64,000 nucleotides of DNA, taken from positions 58,909,980 through 58,973,979 of the forward strand of contig NC_068575.1 in assembly GCF_025698545.1 (NCBI RefSeq), given 5' to 3'. This document shows, piece after piece, positions 1 through 9,777 of this stretch. Below the pieces are notes generated by a model that was not told where the DNA came from, did not search any database, and saw only the letters and a list, made by a program, of their open reading frames with translations. The DNA is from Gossypium raimondii. Its lineage: Eukaryota; Streptophyta; Magnoliopsida; Malvales; Malvaceae. The stretch's first letter is position 1. Each line of letters opens with the position of its first letter. The translations under genes were made by a program, and so were the position numbers.

Positions 1-180
1 ATTTTAACTCGAATAATTATGTGTGTCGATTGTTTAGTGGAACAAAATTTATATCTAATACAATCGTTTTTTATTTAATTTGATTTTTAAAGAACATATA
101 TTTTTAATTAAAACTTAAATTTTGACACTACAGAATAAAGACCTTTGGATGGTAAGACATGTCCTTAGGAAGTTTAAAAA

Positions 181-460
181 AACGAGGCCCGTTTAAAAAT
201 GGGCCCGAATATAATAAATATATTTTTTTATTTTTATTTTTTAATTTTAAAATACTTTAAAATATTTTTATTTTTATTTTTTATTTTTAAAATATTTTTT
301 TGTGTTTATTAAAAATCGGGCCGGGCCAGGCTCGGGCTTATTATTTTTTCCCAGGCCGAGCCTGGGCAAAATTTTAGGCCCATATTTTGGGCCGGGCCCA
401 GGCCTAAGAGTCGGGCCGAATTTTTTTCGGGCCCGGCCCGGCCCATGGACAGGTCTAATG
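181..460. mobile_element. Partial GC-rich hAT-like MITE
   Basis: An AT-rich core is flanked by GGGCC/GGCCC-rich arms, ending in a run like GGCCCGGCCCATG. It closely resembles the complete element at 57115-57605, but the outer left terminal repeat is missing and the right end has diverged, so no target-site duplication can be recognised. It is non-coding. The hAT assignment rests on the better copy. Confidence 0.7.
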
Positions 461-2100
461 TGGAGGGTGTTAACGTGATGACAAATATCCCAACGGGTTT
501 AAGTGAAGTCATTGATAAAGATAAGGTTAGTGATGCTTTTGATATTGTAATTCTGAATTAAACTTTTATGAGTTTTTTCTTCACAAAAAAAAAGTTTGAA
601 TTAATAAAAATAATTTTGGTCATTTTAATAATTATGGTATAATTAATTCAATTTTTTTAAAGAAAATTACTATCATTAATAGGAATCATAAATAATAGGA
701 ATACATTGACATAACACATAGCTCAAGCTACGAATAAAACAATAAACTGCTATACAGATGTTATTGCCCAAAAAAAAACCACAATAGAAAAGAAAAACAG
801 ACTAGCAATAACTACAACCAAAAAGTTAATAAACAAATTAGAGATGTGTGACTTTAATCAATCTTCGAAAATTGCATCTTAGCTTGTCATTATCGAACTA
901 AACTGACAATAAACTATGGCCTACTAATAAATCACTTGAAGAGCCCAAAAAACACATTGCATTAGTGATGCACAAATAGTTTAGTCTAAAATACTTCTTC
1001 TCTTCGTCATATCAGAATTTAATCTTGTGAATACCATCAAAATGCTCTATCACGATAACATTATTTGAAAACAATTTTATTGATAATACAAATGAAAAGC
1101 TTTATAGAATACATAAATCGTAATTATAAATAAATATGGATACAAATCATGTATAAACCACATCAATAATTGATTCAAAAATTTAATTCCATAGATCGAT
1201 TGCATAAAAATAGAATTATATTTTTGGTGGCTATTTTTCCTTTGAATAAACCCTAAAAATTTTAAATCATTTTTTTAAAAATTTAGATGAAGTTAGAGAT
1301 TGTATTCGGATGTGTATATTAATCTTTTATATATTTAAAAATGAAAAAGATTAAAAATTTTAAGATGGTACTGATATAAATTACTCCATATTTATATTAT
1401 GTGTTATAAAATTTATATTTATATTATAAATTTATTCAAATCCATCCCAAACAAGCAAAGTGGGTATATGTTGAAGGACGCGGTATTTACTGTGATGAGT
1501 GGAAGTCTGCTGTGGTCTCCCACATTAGAGCAAAGCATGCCAATGCCAATTCCCCCACCACTTTGTTTATTTTAGGAAATTTGGTCTGCAAATTATTCTA
1601 TTATTGGATACTTTAGCCGAATAAGGAAAACCCAGGCTTTTCTTTTTAATATGAGACTTTGTTATTTTTTATTAAATATTCCTAAGCATTTACAATATTA
1701 ATCTTATATTAGATTTTAACATTATTATATTAAAATAATAATGAATAAATTTATTAGGTCAAAATTATTTTTGTTTTTACTTTATTTTATCCATAATATC
1801 CGATTAACATTTATATTGTTCTACTTATTCTTTTTAATTTCTAACTTGCAAATTTAACATTATCTATATCCATATAATACATAAAATCTTTTAAATTAAC
1901 ATTTTCCCTTACAGTTTTATTTTTAAAGAGTTAGATTTTGTGATTTTTAATTAAGTGATGTTTCTTATTAAAATATTTTAATATTTTAAATGCATTGAAT
2001 CACCTCTACATTTTTGGGACTAAAGCATATCATTTCTTTCTTTTCTTCTTAATATTTTTATTTATAGATTTTTATTCTGTAATTTTTTAATGATGTGACT
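461..2100. other. AT-rich intergenic stretch, no gene seen
   Basis: No open frame resembles a protein family on either strand. The sequence is AT-rich with homopolymer runs. I found no RNA gene signature. Confidence 0.6.
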
Positions 2101-2240
2101 AGAGTTTAGGGTCTAGAATTTAAGGTTTATGTTTAAAAATTACAAAAATAATGTGTCAATAATATAAAAAACGTTAAAATAACATTAAATAATTGATAAA
2201 AGATAGAAGATGATATGACGTCTCTATTTTATACAATATT
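2101..2240. repeat. Half copy of foldback element seen at 51703-52301
   Basis: The stretch matches one arm of the foldback element near 52 kb. Shared landmarks are a GTTTAGGGTC block, a region like GTCAATRATAT, and AACATTAAATAATT followed by a GGATA/AGATA segment. Only one arm is present, so it is a fragment. Confidence 0.5.
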
Positions 2241-2654
2241 TTCCCGAGTGGTTTGCTAGAAATAAAGACGAGAAGAGGAAAATCATTTTTGGTTTGGAGA
2301 AGAGAGAGAAAATAAAAAATTAATTTAAGTTTAATATATAATATATTAATTTCATATGGATGGTGATGCGTCCAAAAATGGCAGGTGGGATGCTTTGATC
2401 GGCTCCACATAGTTGATCAAAATTTTTTAACAGTGTTAACTCAAATGAGCTGAACCTATTGACTGGAGTAAAGTTAAAATATCAATGTGAAAAAATATAT
2501 ATAATTTAAGGACTAAATTGTGAATAAAAACTAAATTTTTCATTCAAACATCAAAATGGGCGGAAACAAACTTGAAAGCAAAAGTAGATAATGACCCAAT
2601 AGTTCCATGGCCCAGAGCCGCCACACAATTATTAAACGGTCAAGGTCTAATTCA

Positions 2655-2660
2655 CACGTG
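2655..2660. promoter_or_regulatory. G-box CACGTG in STOP2-like copy A promoter
   Basis: A palindromic CACGTG within ACACGTGTCA, about 190 bp upstream of the start codon at 2851. This is the ABRE/G-box type bound by bZIP and bHLH factors. The aligned position in copy B (7992-7997) reads CACGCG, so the site is present in only one duplicate. Function is inferred. Confidence 0.5.
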
Positions 2661-2740
2661 TCAGTATCAGATACATTTAGAGTGTTTCAACTTGCTGTCT
2701 CTTATCTTTTCCTCAATATAGTTCAGAGTAAAAAACATAA

Positions 2741-2749
2741 TATAAAATA
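2741..2749 (+). promoter_or_regulatory. TATA box of STOP2-like copy A
   Basis: TATAAAATA lies 102 bp before the ATG and is conserved, with its CATAA context, at 8065-8073 ahead of the duplicate gene. Shared position and sequence support a core promoter. Confidence 0.6.
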
Positions 2750-2850
2750 GAATGACATGGCCCTTTGTCACTTGCTCTTTCGTAAGCTTATCAAAAATCT
2801 TACATTACCAAATTTAGAGAAAAAAAAACACTTCACTTCCCCAGTCAAAA

Positions 2851-3864
2851 ATGTCGATTCCCGCAGAACCATTTCGTATATCGTCGGAATATCCCGGCAA
2901 CGGAGGACCCTCTCGCCAGCAACATGATCCGATAGCCTTGGCCGCCGATTTACGTGTCCCACTCCAAAACCTCTCGACGGTGAAACGTAGAATGGATTCA
3001 CTACAAGATTTCCTATCTCTATCGGTTAACACCAACACTTTGATCTCCAAAGATCAAATGGACCTCGTTTCCTCCGAAATCGCCGACGCTGTACACCAAA
3101 TCATCACCAACAGTGCCGCTCTCCTCTCTTGTGCCCAAAAAACTCATTGCCGGAATTCGAATCCGACTCCGGAACTGAAACCGGAGTTCGAAGATTCCGA
3201 TGAAGGAGAATCCGACGTAATCGAGGTAGACGCCGTCGAATTGCTTTCGGAACATTTACATTTCTGCGAAATTTGCCGGAAAAGTTTCAAACGTGACGCG
3301 AATCTACGTATGCATATGAGGGCTCACGGAGATCAGTACAAAACTCCGGAAGCGTTGGCAAGGAAATCCGAGAATAATTCGGACGTGATGAATCCGGGTC
3401 GAAAAACCCGGTTTTCGTGCCCGTACGAGGGGTGTAATAGGAACAAGAAACACCACAAGTTTAGGTCACTGAAATCGGTCATTTGTGTAAGGAATCATTT
3501 CAAGAGAAGCCATTGCCCGAAAATGTATCGTTGCAATAGGTGTCATAAGAAGAGTTTCTCGATTCTGGTGGATTTGAAGGTTCATTTGAAGCACTGTGGC
3601 GGAAAGGAAGAGATTAAGAAGTGGAAGTGTAGTTGTGGGAATGGGTTTTCTAGGAAAGATAAGCTTTTCCGACATATATCATTGTTTGAAGGGCATATGC
3701 CGGCGATGGTGGCCGAGGAGGATCGGAAGCTAAAAGGAATAGTCGCAATGGAGGAAGATGAACAAAAGAAAGCTTGTTTGGAAGATGGGTTATTTGATGA
3801 TTGGCTTAATGGGTTTGATTCTCTTGAGAATTATTGTTTGCAAGATATGTTGGAATCATGGTAG
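2851..3864 (+). CDS. STOP2-like C2H2 zinc-finger transcription factor, copy A
   Basis: A single-exon gene of 337 residues. It belongs to the STOP1/STOP2 family, nuclear regulators of genes for proton and aluminium tolerance. Its length is nearer to my recollection of STOP2 than to the longer STOP1. Four zinc-finger-like modules are visible: a classical C2H2 finger (C139, C142, H155, H159), an atypical finger (C190, C195, H216, H221), a C2HC finger (C228, C231, H245, C249), and a last CxC finger (C260, C262, H275, H282). The tail is acidic. The first Met is used because the same start and N-terminus (MS.P.EPFRISSEYPG) occur in copy B. The first finger has Arg and Ser where copy B has two Gly (CRKSF against CGKGF). 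It is intact and probably functional, but expression is unknown. Confidence 0.9.
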   Translation: MSIPAEPFRISSEYPGNGGPSRQQHDPIALAADLRVPLQNLSTVKRRMDSLQDFLSLSVNTNTLISKDQMDLVSSEIADAVHQIITNSAALLSCAQKTHCRNSNPTPELKPEFEDSDEGESDVIEVDAVELLSEHLHFCEICRKSFKRDANLRMHMRAHGDQYKTPEALARKSENNSDVMNPGRKTRFSCPYEGCNRNKKHHKFRSLKSVICVRNHFKRSHCPKMYRCNRCHKKSFSILVDLKVHLKHCGGKEEIKKWKCSCGNGFSRKDKLFRHISLFEGHMPAMVAEEDRKLKGIVAMEEDEQKKACLEDGLFDDWLNGFDSLENYCLQDMLESW

Positions 3865-4660
3865 TTGGTACAGAATTACTGATTGAGAAGCATTTAGGAT
3901 TAATTTAGTATTGTTTGTCAAAATTATTTTTGAATTATAAAATACTTTTGAACAAAAATTGAATTTTCTACTTCTGTTTTGGGTAAAAAAAAGTGTTTTT
4001 GTAAAGAATTTTTTTATCTCAAAATATTGTTGAGAAGGAACACTAAACTTAGTACTAATTAGTTTAAGTTTCGGTTCAGTCATATTAATTTATTTTGGTC
4101 CATTTCAACTAATATCACAATCCGTATCATTGCTATAAGATTTTAATATTTTAAATTAATTTTAATTACATTTAAAAGTAAATACCATATATATACATAC
4201 TAATTCAGTACTACCACAATTAGATTTTTTCATAGAACGTAAGTAGAATTATTAGATAACAGTTTGTAGCACAACTCACAGATTTAGATTATTTAGATTT
4301 AGTTAACACAATCAAACTATCAATGTGTTATATTCAATTTTTTTTATAAGAGTCATATTTTCAAAACTATGTTTTTACGTAGAATGTAAATGTTGCAAGT
4401 AAAAATAAAATAGCTTTGGAGAATGAATATCCGATAATTGATATCTCGAAATTTACAATAAATAATAATTAAAATATATGAATATAAATATTTAGTCGAA
4501 TATACGAAAAGAACTTATAGAAATCAATTATTCCGGTTTAGCAAGCTAGAACTGGGAAGTTGATATAGTTCAGCATACAAAAATGGTTCAATGAAGAAGC
4601 GCGATTGATCGAGGAAAAGAAAGGGTTGCTCTAACAGCCATTCAAGCATAACGTCACATT
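3865..4660. other. 3' flank of copy A, AT-rich
   Basis: Holds the presumed 3' untranslated region and AT-rich spacer. There is no coding signal. Toward the end it begins to match the downstream flank of copy B. Confidence 0.5.
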
Positions 4661-4823
4661 AATCTTTGAACACTCAAAACAGGACATGTTGACATTAAGA
4701 GAAAAACAGGATCATGCCCTTTCTCCACGTTTGTTCTTCGTCGATTCAATAAACCCTAAACTGGAAATCGTGGAATAAAACATGCCAAAAAGGAGAGTTA
4801 CGATACGATACACAAAGCCATGC

Positions 4824-5028
4824 AACTTGGACCACTGACACCACCTCCTCGATGCTGTAGTTTTTTATTAAGGTTCCGCTCTACGATAGCATCCACCTTC
4901 ACCTTCACATCCCCATGAATGATTTTTGGATTGCAACCTTTCATGAAGGTATTCTCCTACTCCTAGAGCTATTATTATTCTTGTAGCCGAATCTAAAACC
5001 GGGTTTCAGTTCTGCAGCAGTTGCATAG
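4824..5028 (-). pseudogene. Deleted 3' remnant of the LRR receptor kinase
   Basis: On the minus strand this matches two separate pieces of the kinase gene in block B. 4824-4905 matches about 9983-10070 (last exon), and about 4900-5028 matches about 10460-10612 (catalytic-loop exon and its upstream splice site). The roughly 390 bp between them in block B, including an intron and the activation-segment coding sequence, is missing. The join falls in CCTTCACA, an octamer present at both breakpoints of the intact copy. The rest of the gene is absent; homology stops at the solo LTR that starts at 5029. It cannot encode a kinase. Confidence 0.8.
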
Positions 5029-5232
5029 TGTTAGTGTATAAGGTAAGTTAGGTTGTTAGCAATCAGTTATACAATCTGTTGTACTGTTAGTAGAATTGGT
5101 TAGCAGCAGCTAGTCACTCACTCATGTATATAAATCCTGTTTCTGTACTAATACAATCAAGCAAATAATACTAGAATATTCAATCAATTTCATTTTATAT
5201 TTCTTTATTCTGTTTTCCTATACTTACTAACA
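5029..5232. mobile_element. Small solo LTR (LTR-retrotransposon fossil)
   Basis: A 204-bp unit with TGTTAGT at the left and ACTAACA at the right. It is flanked by near-identical 5-bp repeats (CATAG and CTTAG) and holds a TATA-like TATATAAATC. No coding sequence is present. The size suits a small copia-type or TRIM LTR. A solo LTR means the internal part was lost by LTR recombination. Family is uncertain; it appears old enough for its target repeat to have diverged. Confidence 0.6.
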
Positions 5233-5237
5233 CTTAG

Positions 5238-5640
5238 GGTAAACTATAAAAATAGTTAATTTTGTTTGACTCAGATTATATTTTAGTCATTTATGTTTGA
5301 AATATTGCGTTTTAGTCACTTACGTTATCGTTGTGTTATGAAGTGGTCACTCTACCGTTAAACTCCGTTACCTCCCTTACAGCAGTCCTACGCGGCAGTC
5401 CAAATGAGGTTTAAATGCCAACTTAGATGTCTAGTCGCTGGAATAAAAATTGGTTTTTAATTAAATAAATTTAATTTGGACTGCCACGTAGGACTGTCAT
5501 TAGGGAGGTAACGAGCTTAACGGTAGAGTAGTCACTTCGTAACAAAATGATATTATAAGTGACTAAAACGTAACATTTCAAATATAAATGACTAAAATAT
5601 AATATGAGTTAAACAAAAATGATTATTTTTGTAGTTTATC
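5238..5640. mobile_element. Foldback MITE, Mutator-like family, copy 1
   Basis: The two arms are long inverted repeats of one another. The left starts GGTAAACTATAAAAATAG, the right ends in its complement, and both carry TTTTAGTCACTTA-type motifs. It is non-coding. It begins immediately after the 3' target repeat of the solo LTR. Copy 2 at 7024-7604 shows a 9-10 bp target duplication, which is the basis for a Mutator-like assignment; none is clear here. Confidence 0.65.
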
Positions 5641-7013
5641 TATATACATATGTCAAACACGAATATCGAAGCATTGTATAAACTATTTAAAGTCTTCAAA
5701 AAAGAAGCATGAATATGAGATATAATCTTTCAAATATAAAAAAAAAATTGACTATATTAAATTTTTAGTATTTTATTGTTTAACCATCAGTTCAACTGAA
5801 AATCAAAAGTTTGACTGATTCAATTTTCAATCCCATCTATAACATTGGCCCTCCACAATCATGTCATCTTCATCTGCATGCCATATCATTCTCCTTCTCA
5901 GGGACAATGCAAGCTTTAGTTCCTTCATTGGAAATAAAATGTGCCTCCATCTCAATAACACTAAATCTTGTAACATTATAGTACAGTTATTGTATGAAAA
6001 GAAGAAGAAGAAAAGTATAGGTTTTGTGCCCCTCCATCGTTCAACTTTAGTGGCAATAAACTCTAGCATGCAAAGGAACTTGCTAATTCAAGTTATTGTA
6101 TATAATTTTAGATGATTTAATGACCCGACACATAAATTTTCAAATTTCGGCAGCAATTAATCACTTCATTCATTTTTTTTTTCTACTTTTTAAAATAATT
6201 AATATTTAGTTATTTACAACCTAAACAATATTTAATACTAAGAAAATATAATAATAATTTTGAAAAAAAATAAAACCTAATTCACTATGGTTATTTCAAT
6301 GGAAGATAATGTTATTTTGTAATCTCAATAATATCATTTTGAAATTAAGAAATCTTTTAAAGAGACTTTATGTTAAAGTAGAAGAGATTTAAATAATTTA
6401 GAATGAAAAATAGGAAATAATTAAGAGGTATCATAAGAGGCAGCCGCATAGCCGGGGTTTAAAATGGGAAAATTTTCATTTAGGCTTCTTTAAAATTTTA
6501 AAATTTTAAATTAAAAAGATAAAATTGCACTTTATTCCCAAAATGATAAAATTTTGATTTAATCCTTTAAAATTATAAAGATATAAATTATTTAAATGGT
6601 GAAATTTTATTTTTTAGTATTATAAAAATATACAATTTAATTTCGACCCACCTAAAAATAATTTCTACCTTCGCCCCTGGTAAGAAAAGAGATGAAATGA
6701 GTCTAGAAGAATCGTGAATTCAATCGAACTTCAGCAACCATAGTATCGAGGTACTTTATGCAATCTCGTACATTGAAAAACTTGAAATTCATTGAACATT
6801 AAAGTAGAAACTAACTTCAACATTATAAAAGTTTTGATAAAAAATTTAAATTAAAACTTATAGTTATACTTATATTTAAACATTTTATTGGGTTGGTATC
6901 ATCCTTAATCGAGTCATCAACTCAGTTATGAAATTATAGAAATATTTTTCTTTTAAATTATAATTAATATTATTATAATGAATTTTTTATCTTTTCATAT
7001 TTTTATAACATCT
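5641..7013. other. AT-rich spacer between the duplicated blocks
   Basis: No gene seen. It contains a dispersed repeat fragment (6455-6678). Short open frames near 5861-6115 have no recognisable family signature. Confidence 0.5.
6455..6678. repeat. Dispersed repeat fragment ending CTTCGCCCCTGG
   Basis: Runs of TTAAAATTTTAAAATTTT and AAATTGCACTTT are followed by TTCGACCCACCTAAAAATA and CTTCGCCCCTGG. A rearranged copy in the opposite orientation lies at 49166-49363. The class is unknown; it could be part of a larger retroelement. Confidence 0.4.
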
Positions 7014-7023
7014 TTAAATAAAT

Positions 7024-7604
7024 GGTAGACTATCAAAACAGTCACTTTTGTTTCCCTCAAGTTACACTTTAATCTTTTATGTTTGAAATGTTACGTTTTA
7101 GTCACTTAGATTAACGTGTTGTAACATTTTAGTCACTGAGCCGTTAATTGTCGTTAACGATATAATGGTAAGATAACGTGACACGTTAATTTCAAACAAA
7201 AATTTTAGGTTAAATTATACAATTGGTCCCCATATTTTTTTCGTTTTGAGCATTTTTTCTTTTATGTTCTTTTAATTTTCCACTCTCTTTATTTTCCTTT
7301 TTTTCTTTATTTTCCATTCTCTTCTGCTTCTCCATCTATTTTCTTCCCTTCTCAATCTCTTTTAACGTAAAAGAGAAAAATTAAATTGCTCAAAATAAAA
7401 AATATAGGGACCAATTGTATAATTTAACCTAACATTTTCTTTTGAAATGATATTAAGCTTACCGTTACATCGTTAACGACAATTAATGCTCAATGACTAA
7501 AACGTTACAACACAATAACGTAAGCGACTAAAACGTAACATTTCAAACATAAGTGACTAAAATGTAATCAAGAAAATAAAAGTGACTATTTTAATAATTT
7601 GACC
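7024..7604. mobile_element. Foldback MITE, Mutator-like family, copy 2
   Basis: The element starts GGTAGACTATCAAAACAG and ends with the complement of GGTCAAATTATTAAAATAG. It is bounded by TTAAATAAAT (7014-7023) and TTAAATAAAA (7605-7614), a 9-of-10 direct repeat that suits Mutator-like target duplication. Inner parts are also inverted (7206-7431, GGTTAAATTATACAATTGG against its complement), either a nested foldback or one long palindrome. Non-coding. Confidence 0.75.
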
Positions 7605-8064
7605 TTAAATAAAACAATTACAAATCTAAAATTTATTATCACTTCACTTATATTTATTATTGAAAATATTTTTAACATAAAATTAAATAGCTCATTAAAA
7701 TAAACACATGTTAATAACGATAAAATCAATTATTTTAGATACTAAATTGAATGAGTGACTAAAATAAACCTAAATCAAGCATAGATGTGAGATTGAAACT
7801 TTGACATCTCTCCTTCTAAGCCAAGACTTTATTTGCCATAATTAATTTTTTAGGTTTAAAATTTTGGAAAAAAATTGCAATAATCAAATGAAAAGATTCT
7901 ACAAATGATCGAAGAAAAGTCCAAAAGAAAAAATAGTGACCCAATAGTTGCGAGCCACGCAGTTATTAAAAATGCCGGGATCTGCAATTCACACGCGTCG
8001 ATCTCAGCGTACATTTCGAGTGTTTCCAACTTGGCTCTCGTCTTGTCTTTTTCAAAGTTCATAA

Positions 8065-8073
8065 TATAAAATA
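8065..8073 (+). promoter_or_regulatory. TATA box of STOP2-like copy B
   Basis: TATAAAATA lies 97 bp upstream of the ATG, with the same CATAA left context as in copy A. Confidence 0.6.
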
Positions 8074-8169
8074 AAATAAAAGAGAAAAGCCTTTTCTACT
8101 TGGTCTTCCTTAAGCTTATTAAAATTCAGAAAAGGAAAAAAAAAAAGCTCCACTTCCCCCCCAAAAAAA

Positions 8170-9219
8170 ATGTCGAATCCCGGAGAACCCTTTCGTATAT
8201 CGTCGGAATATCCCGGCACCGGAGGAGCCTCTGGACGGCAACAAGAGCCGGACGGCGATGCGAACCTACGTGTTCCACTCCAAAATCTCTCGACGGTGAA
8301 AAGTAGGATGGACTCTCTACAAGATTTCCTCTCTCAATCGGTCAACACCAACACTTTGATCTCCAAAGATCAAATGGACTACGTTTCCTCCGAAATCACC
8401 AACGCCGTCCACCAAACCATCATCAACGGTGCTGCTCTTCTCTCTTGTGCCCAAATCCATTACCGTAACCTGGCTCCGGTTCTAAACCCGACTCCAGAAA
8501 CAAAACCCGAGTTCGAAGATTACGATGGAGGAGAGTCCGAGGTAATCGAGTTAGACGCCGTCGAATTGCTTTCGGAACATTTACATTTCTGCGAAATTTG
8601 CGGGAAAGGTTTCAAACGTGATGCGAATCTACGGATGCATATGAGGGCTCACGGAGATCAGTACAAAACTCCAGAAGCGTTGGCGAAGAAACCGGAAGTA
8701 AAGAATACGGTTCGGAAAGCCCAGTTCTCGTGCCCGTATGAGGGGTGTAATAGGAATAAGAAACATAAAAAATTTAGGCCACTGAAATCGGTTATCTGTG
8801 TAAGGAACCATTTCAAGAGAAGTCATTGCCCAAAAATGTATTGTTGCAATAGGTGCCATAAGAAGAATTTCTCGGTTTTGGCGGATTTGAAGGCTCATTT
8901 GAAGAATTGTGGCGTAGGTGAAGAGAGTAAGAAGTGGAAATGTAGTTGTGGGAATGGGTTTTCGAGGAAAGATAAGCTTTTTGGACATATATCATTGTTC
9001 GAAGGGCATATGCCGGCGGTGGCGGCCGAGGAGGATAAGAAGCTGAAAGGAGTGGTGGCAATGGAGGAAGTTGAAGACGAAGATGAAGATGAGTTGACGG
9101 AGAAAGAATCCTATTTGTATGATGGGTTTTTTAATGATCTCGATTTGCTTGATGGGTCTGGGTCTTTTGAGAATTACTCTTTGCAAGATGTGTTGGGACC
9201 GTCTCGCGATGTGTTGTAG
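8170..9219 (+). CDS. STOP2-like C2H2 zinc-finger transcription factor, copy B
   Basis: A single-exon gene of 349 residues, paralogue of the gene at 2851. It should act in the nucleus as a STOP1/STOP2-family regulator of acid and aluminium responses. The first finger is C141, C144, H157, H161 with the usual Gly residues (CGKGF). The following atypical fingers (motifs SCPYEGC, CNRCHKKNF, KCSCGNGFSRKDKLF) match the family closely. The C-terminal tail is longer and more acidic (EDEDEDELTEKE) than in copy A. The start is chosen because it aligns with copy A and follows the conserved TATA box at 97 bp. It is convergent with the receptor kinase, whose stop lies 558 bp downstream. A GTAAG shortly after the stop may be a 3'-UTR donor. 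It looks like the more conserved of the two paralogues. Confidence 0.92.
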   Translation: MSNPGEPFRISSEYPGTGGASGRQQEPDGDANLRVPLQNLSTVKSRMDSLQDFLSQSVNTNTLISKDQMDYVSSEITNAVHQTIINGAALLSCAQIHYRNLAPVLNPTPETKPEFEDYDGGESEVIELDAVELLSEHLHFCEICGKGFKRDANLRMHMRAHGDQYKTPEALAKKPEVKNTVRKAQFSCPYEGCNRNKKHKKFRPLKSVICVRNHFKRSHCPKMYCCNRCHKKNFSVLADLKAHLKNCGVGEESKKWKCSCGNGFSRKDKLFGHISLFEGHMPAVAAEEDKKLKGVVAMEEVEDEDEDELTEKESYLYDGFFNDLDLLDGSGSFENYSLQDVLGPSRDVL

Positions 9220-9777
9220 CGTTTTCATCAAGGTAAGACTTGGATTTATATTTAGTGTAAAATTATACGTTGCAAATATGTTTTCCGTCCTTTACTTCAC
9301 TGCTCTATTTTTGTCTTGATTTTTAGTGTTGGTTTCAGATTTTCCAATAATCTTTATTGTAACATATAATAATGTTAGCTTCTTGCAATAACAAAATGCT
9401 TCTTATTTTTTGTGCAAGTGTTTTTAAGTGTAAACTGGAAAGTTTGCCAAGCTACACCTCAAAATTTATGTATGGTTCAATCACGAAAAAGAGTGATTGA
9501 GAAAAATTTGGTTTCTTTAAAACACACAAACACAAAGGCGCCATGTTGAGATTAAGAGAAAAATTAACTGAAAATCAAGAACATGCCCTTTCTTCAGGTT
9601 TGTTCTTCCATTCAAAAAACACAAACAAGAAATCATCGAATACAACATGCTGAAAAGGAGAGTTACGATGAACAATGATTCAGATATTAAAACAGAAATA
9701 ATATGATAGCTTTTTTTTTGGCTAAAGCGAAACATTTGATTTAGCTAACCGACTAACTAGGATATTATATGTTTACC
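9220..9777. other. Shared 3' flank between convergent genes
   Basis: Presumed 3' untranslated regions of the zinc-finger gene (plus) and the kinase (minus). The second half matches block A near 4683-4800. No further gene seen. Confidence 0.55.

Larger units (their letters stand above)
2580..5028. repeat. Duplicated block A (STOP2-like gene plus RLK 3' remnant)
   Basis: This block aligns by eye with 7920-10612. The shared part covers the zinc-finger promoter (matching pieces such as GACCCAATAGTT and CATAATATAAAATA), the whole coding region, downstream flank (AGGAGAGTTACGAT), and parts of the 3' end of the minus-strand receptor kinase. Gene order and orientation are the same in both blocks, so it is a direct tandem segmental duplication with about 5.3 kb between equivalent points. 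Confidence 0.85.

Noticed and set aside
8629-8988. 119-codon minus-strand frame within STOP2-like copy B
   Set aside because: Antisense shadow; a shorter equivalent is found in copy A only because the genes are duplicates.
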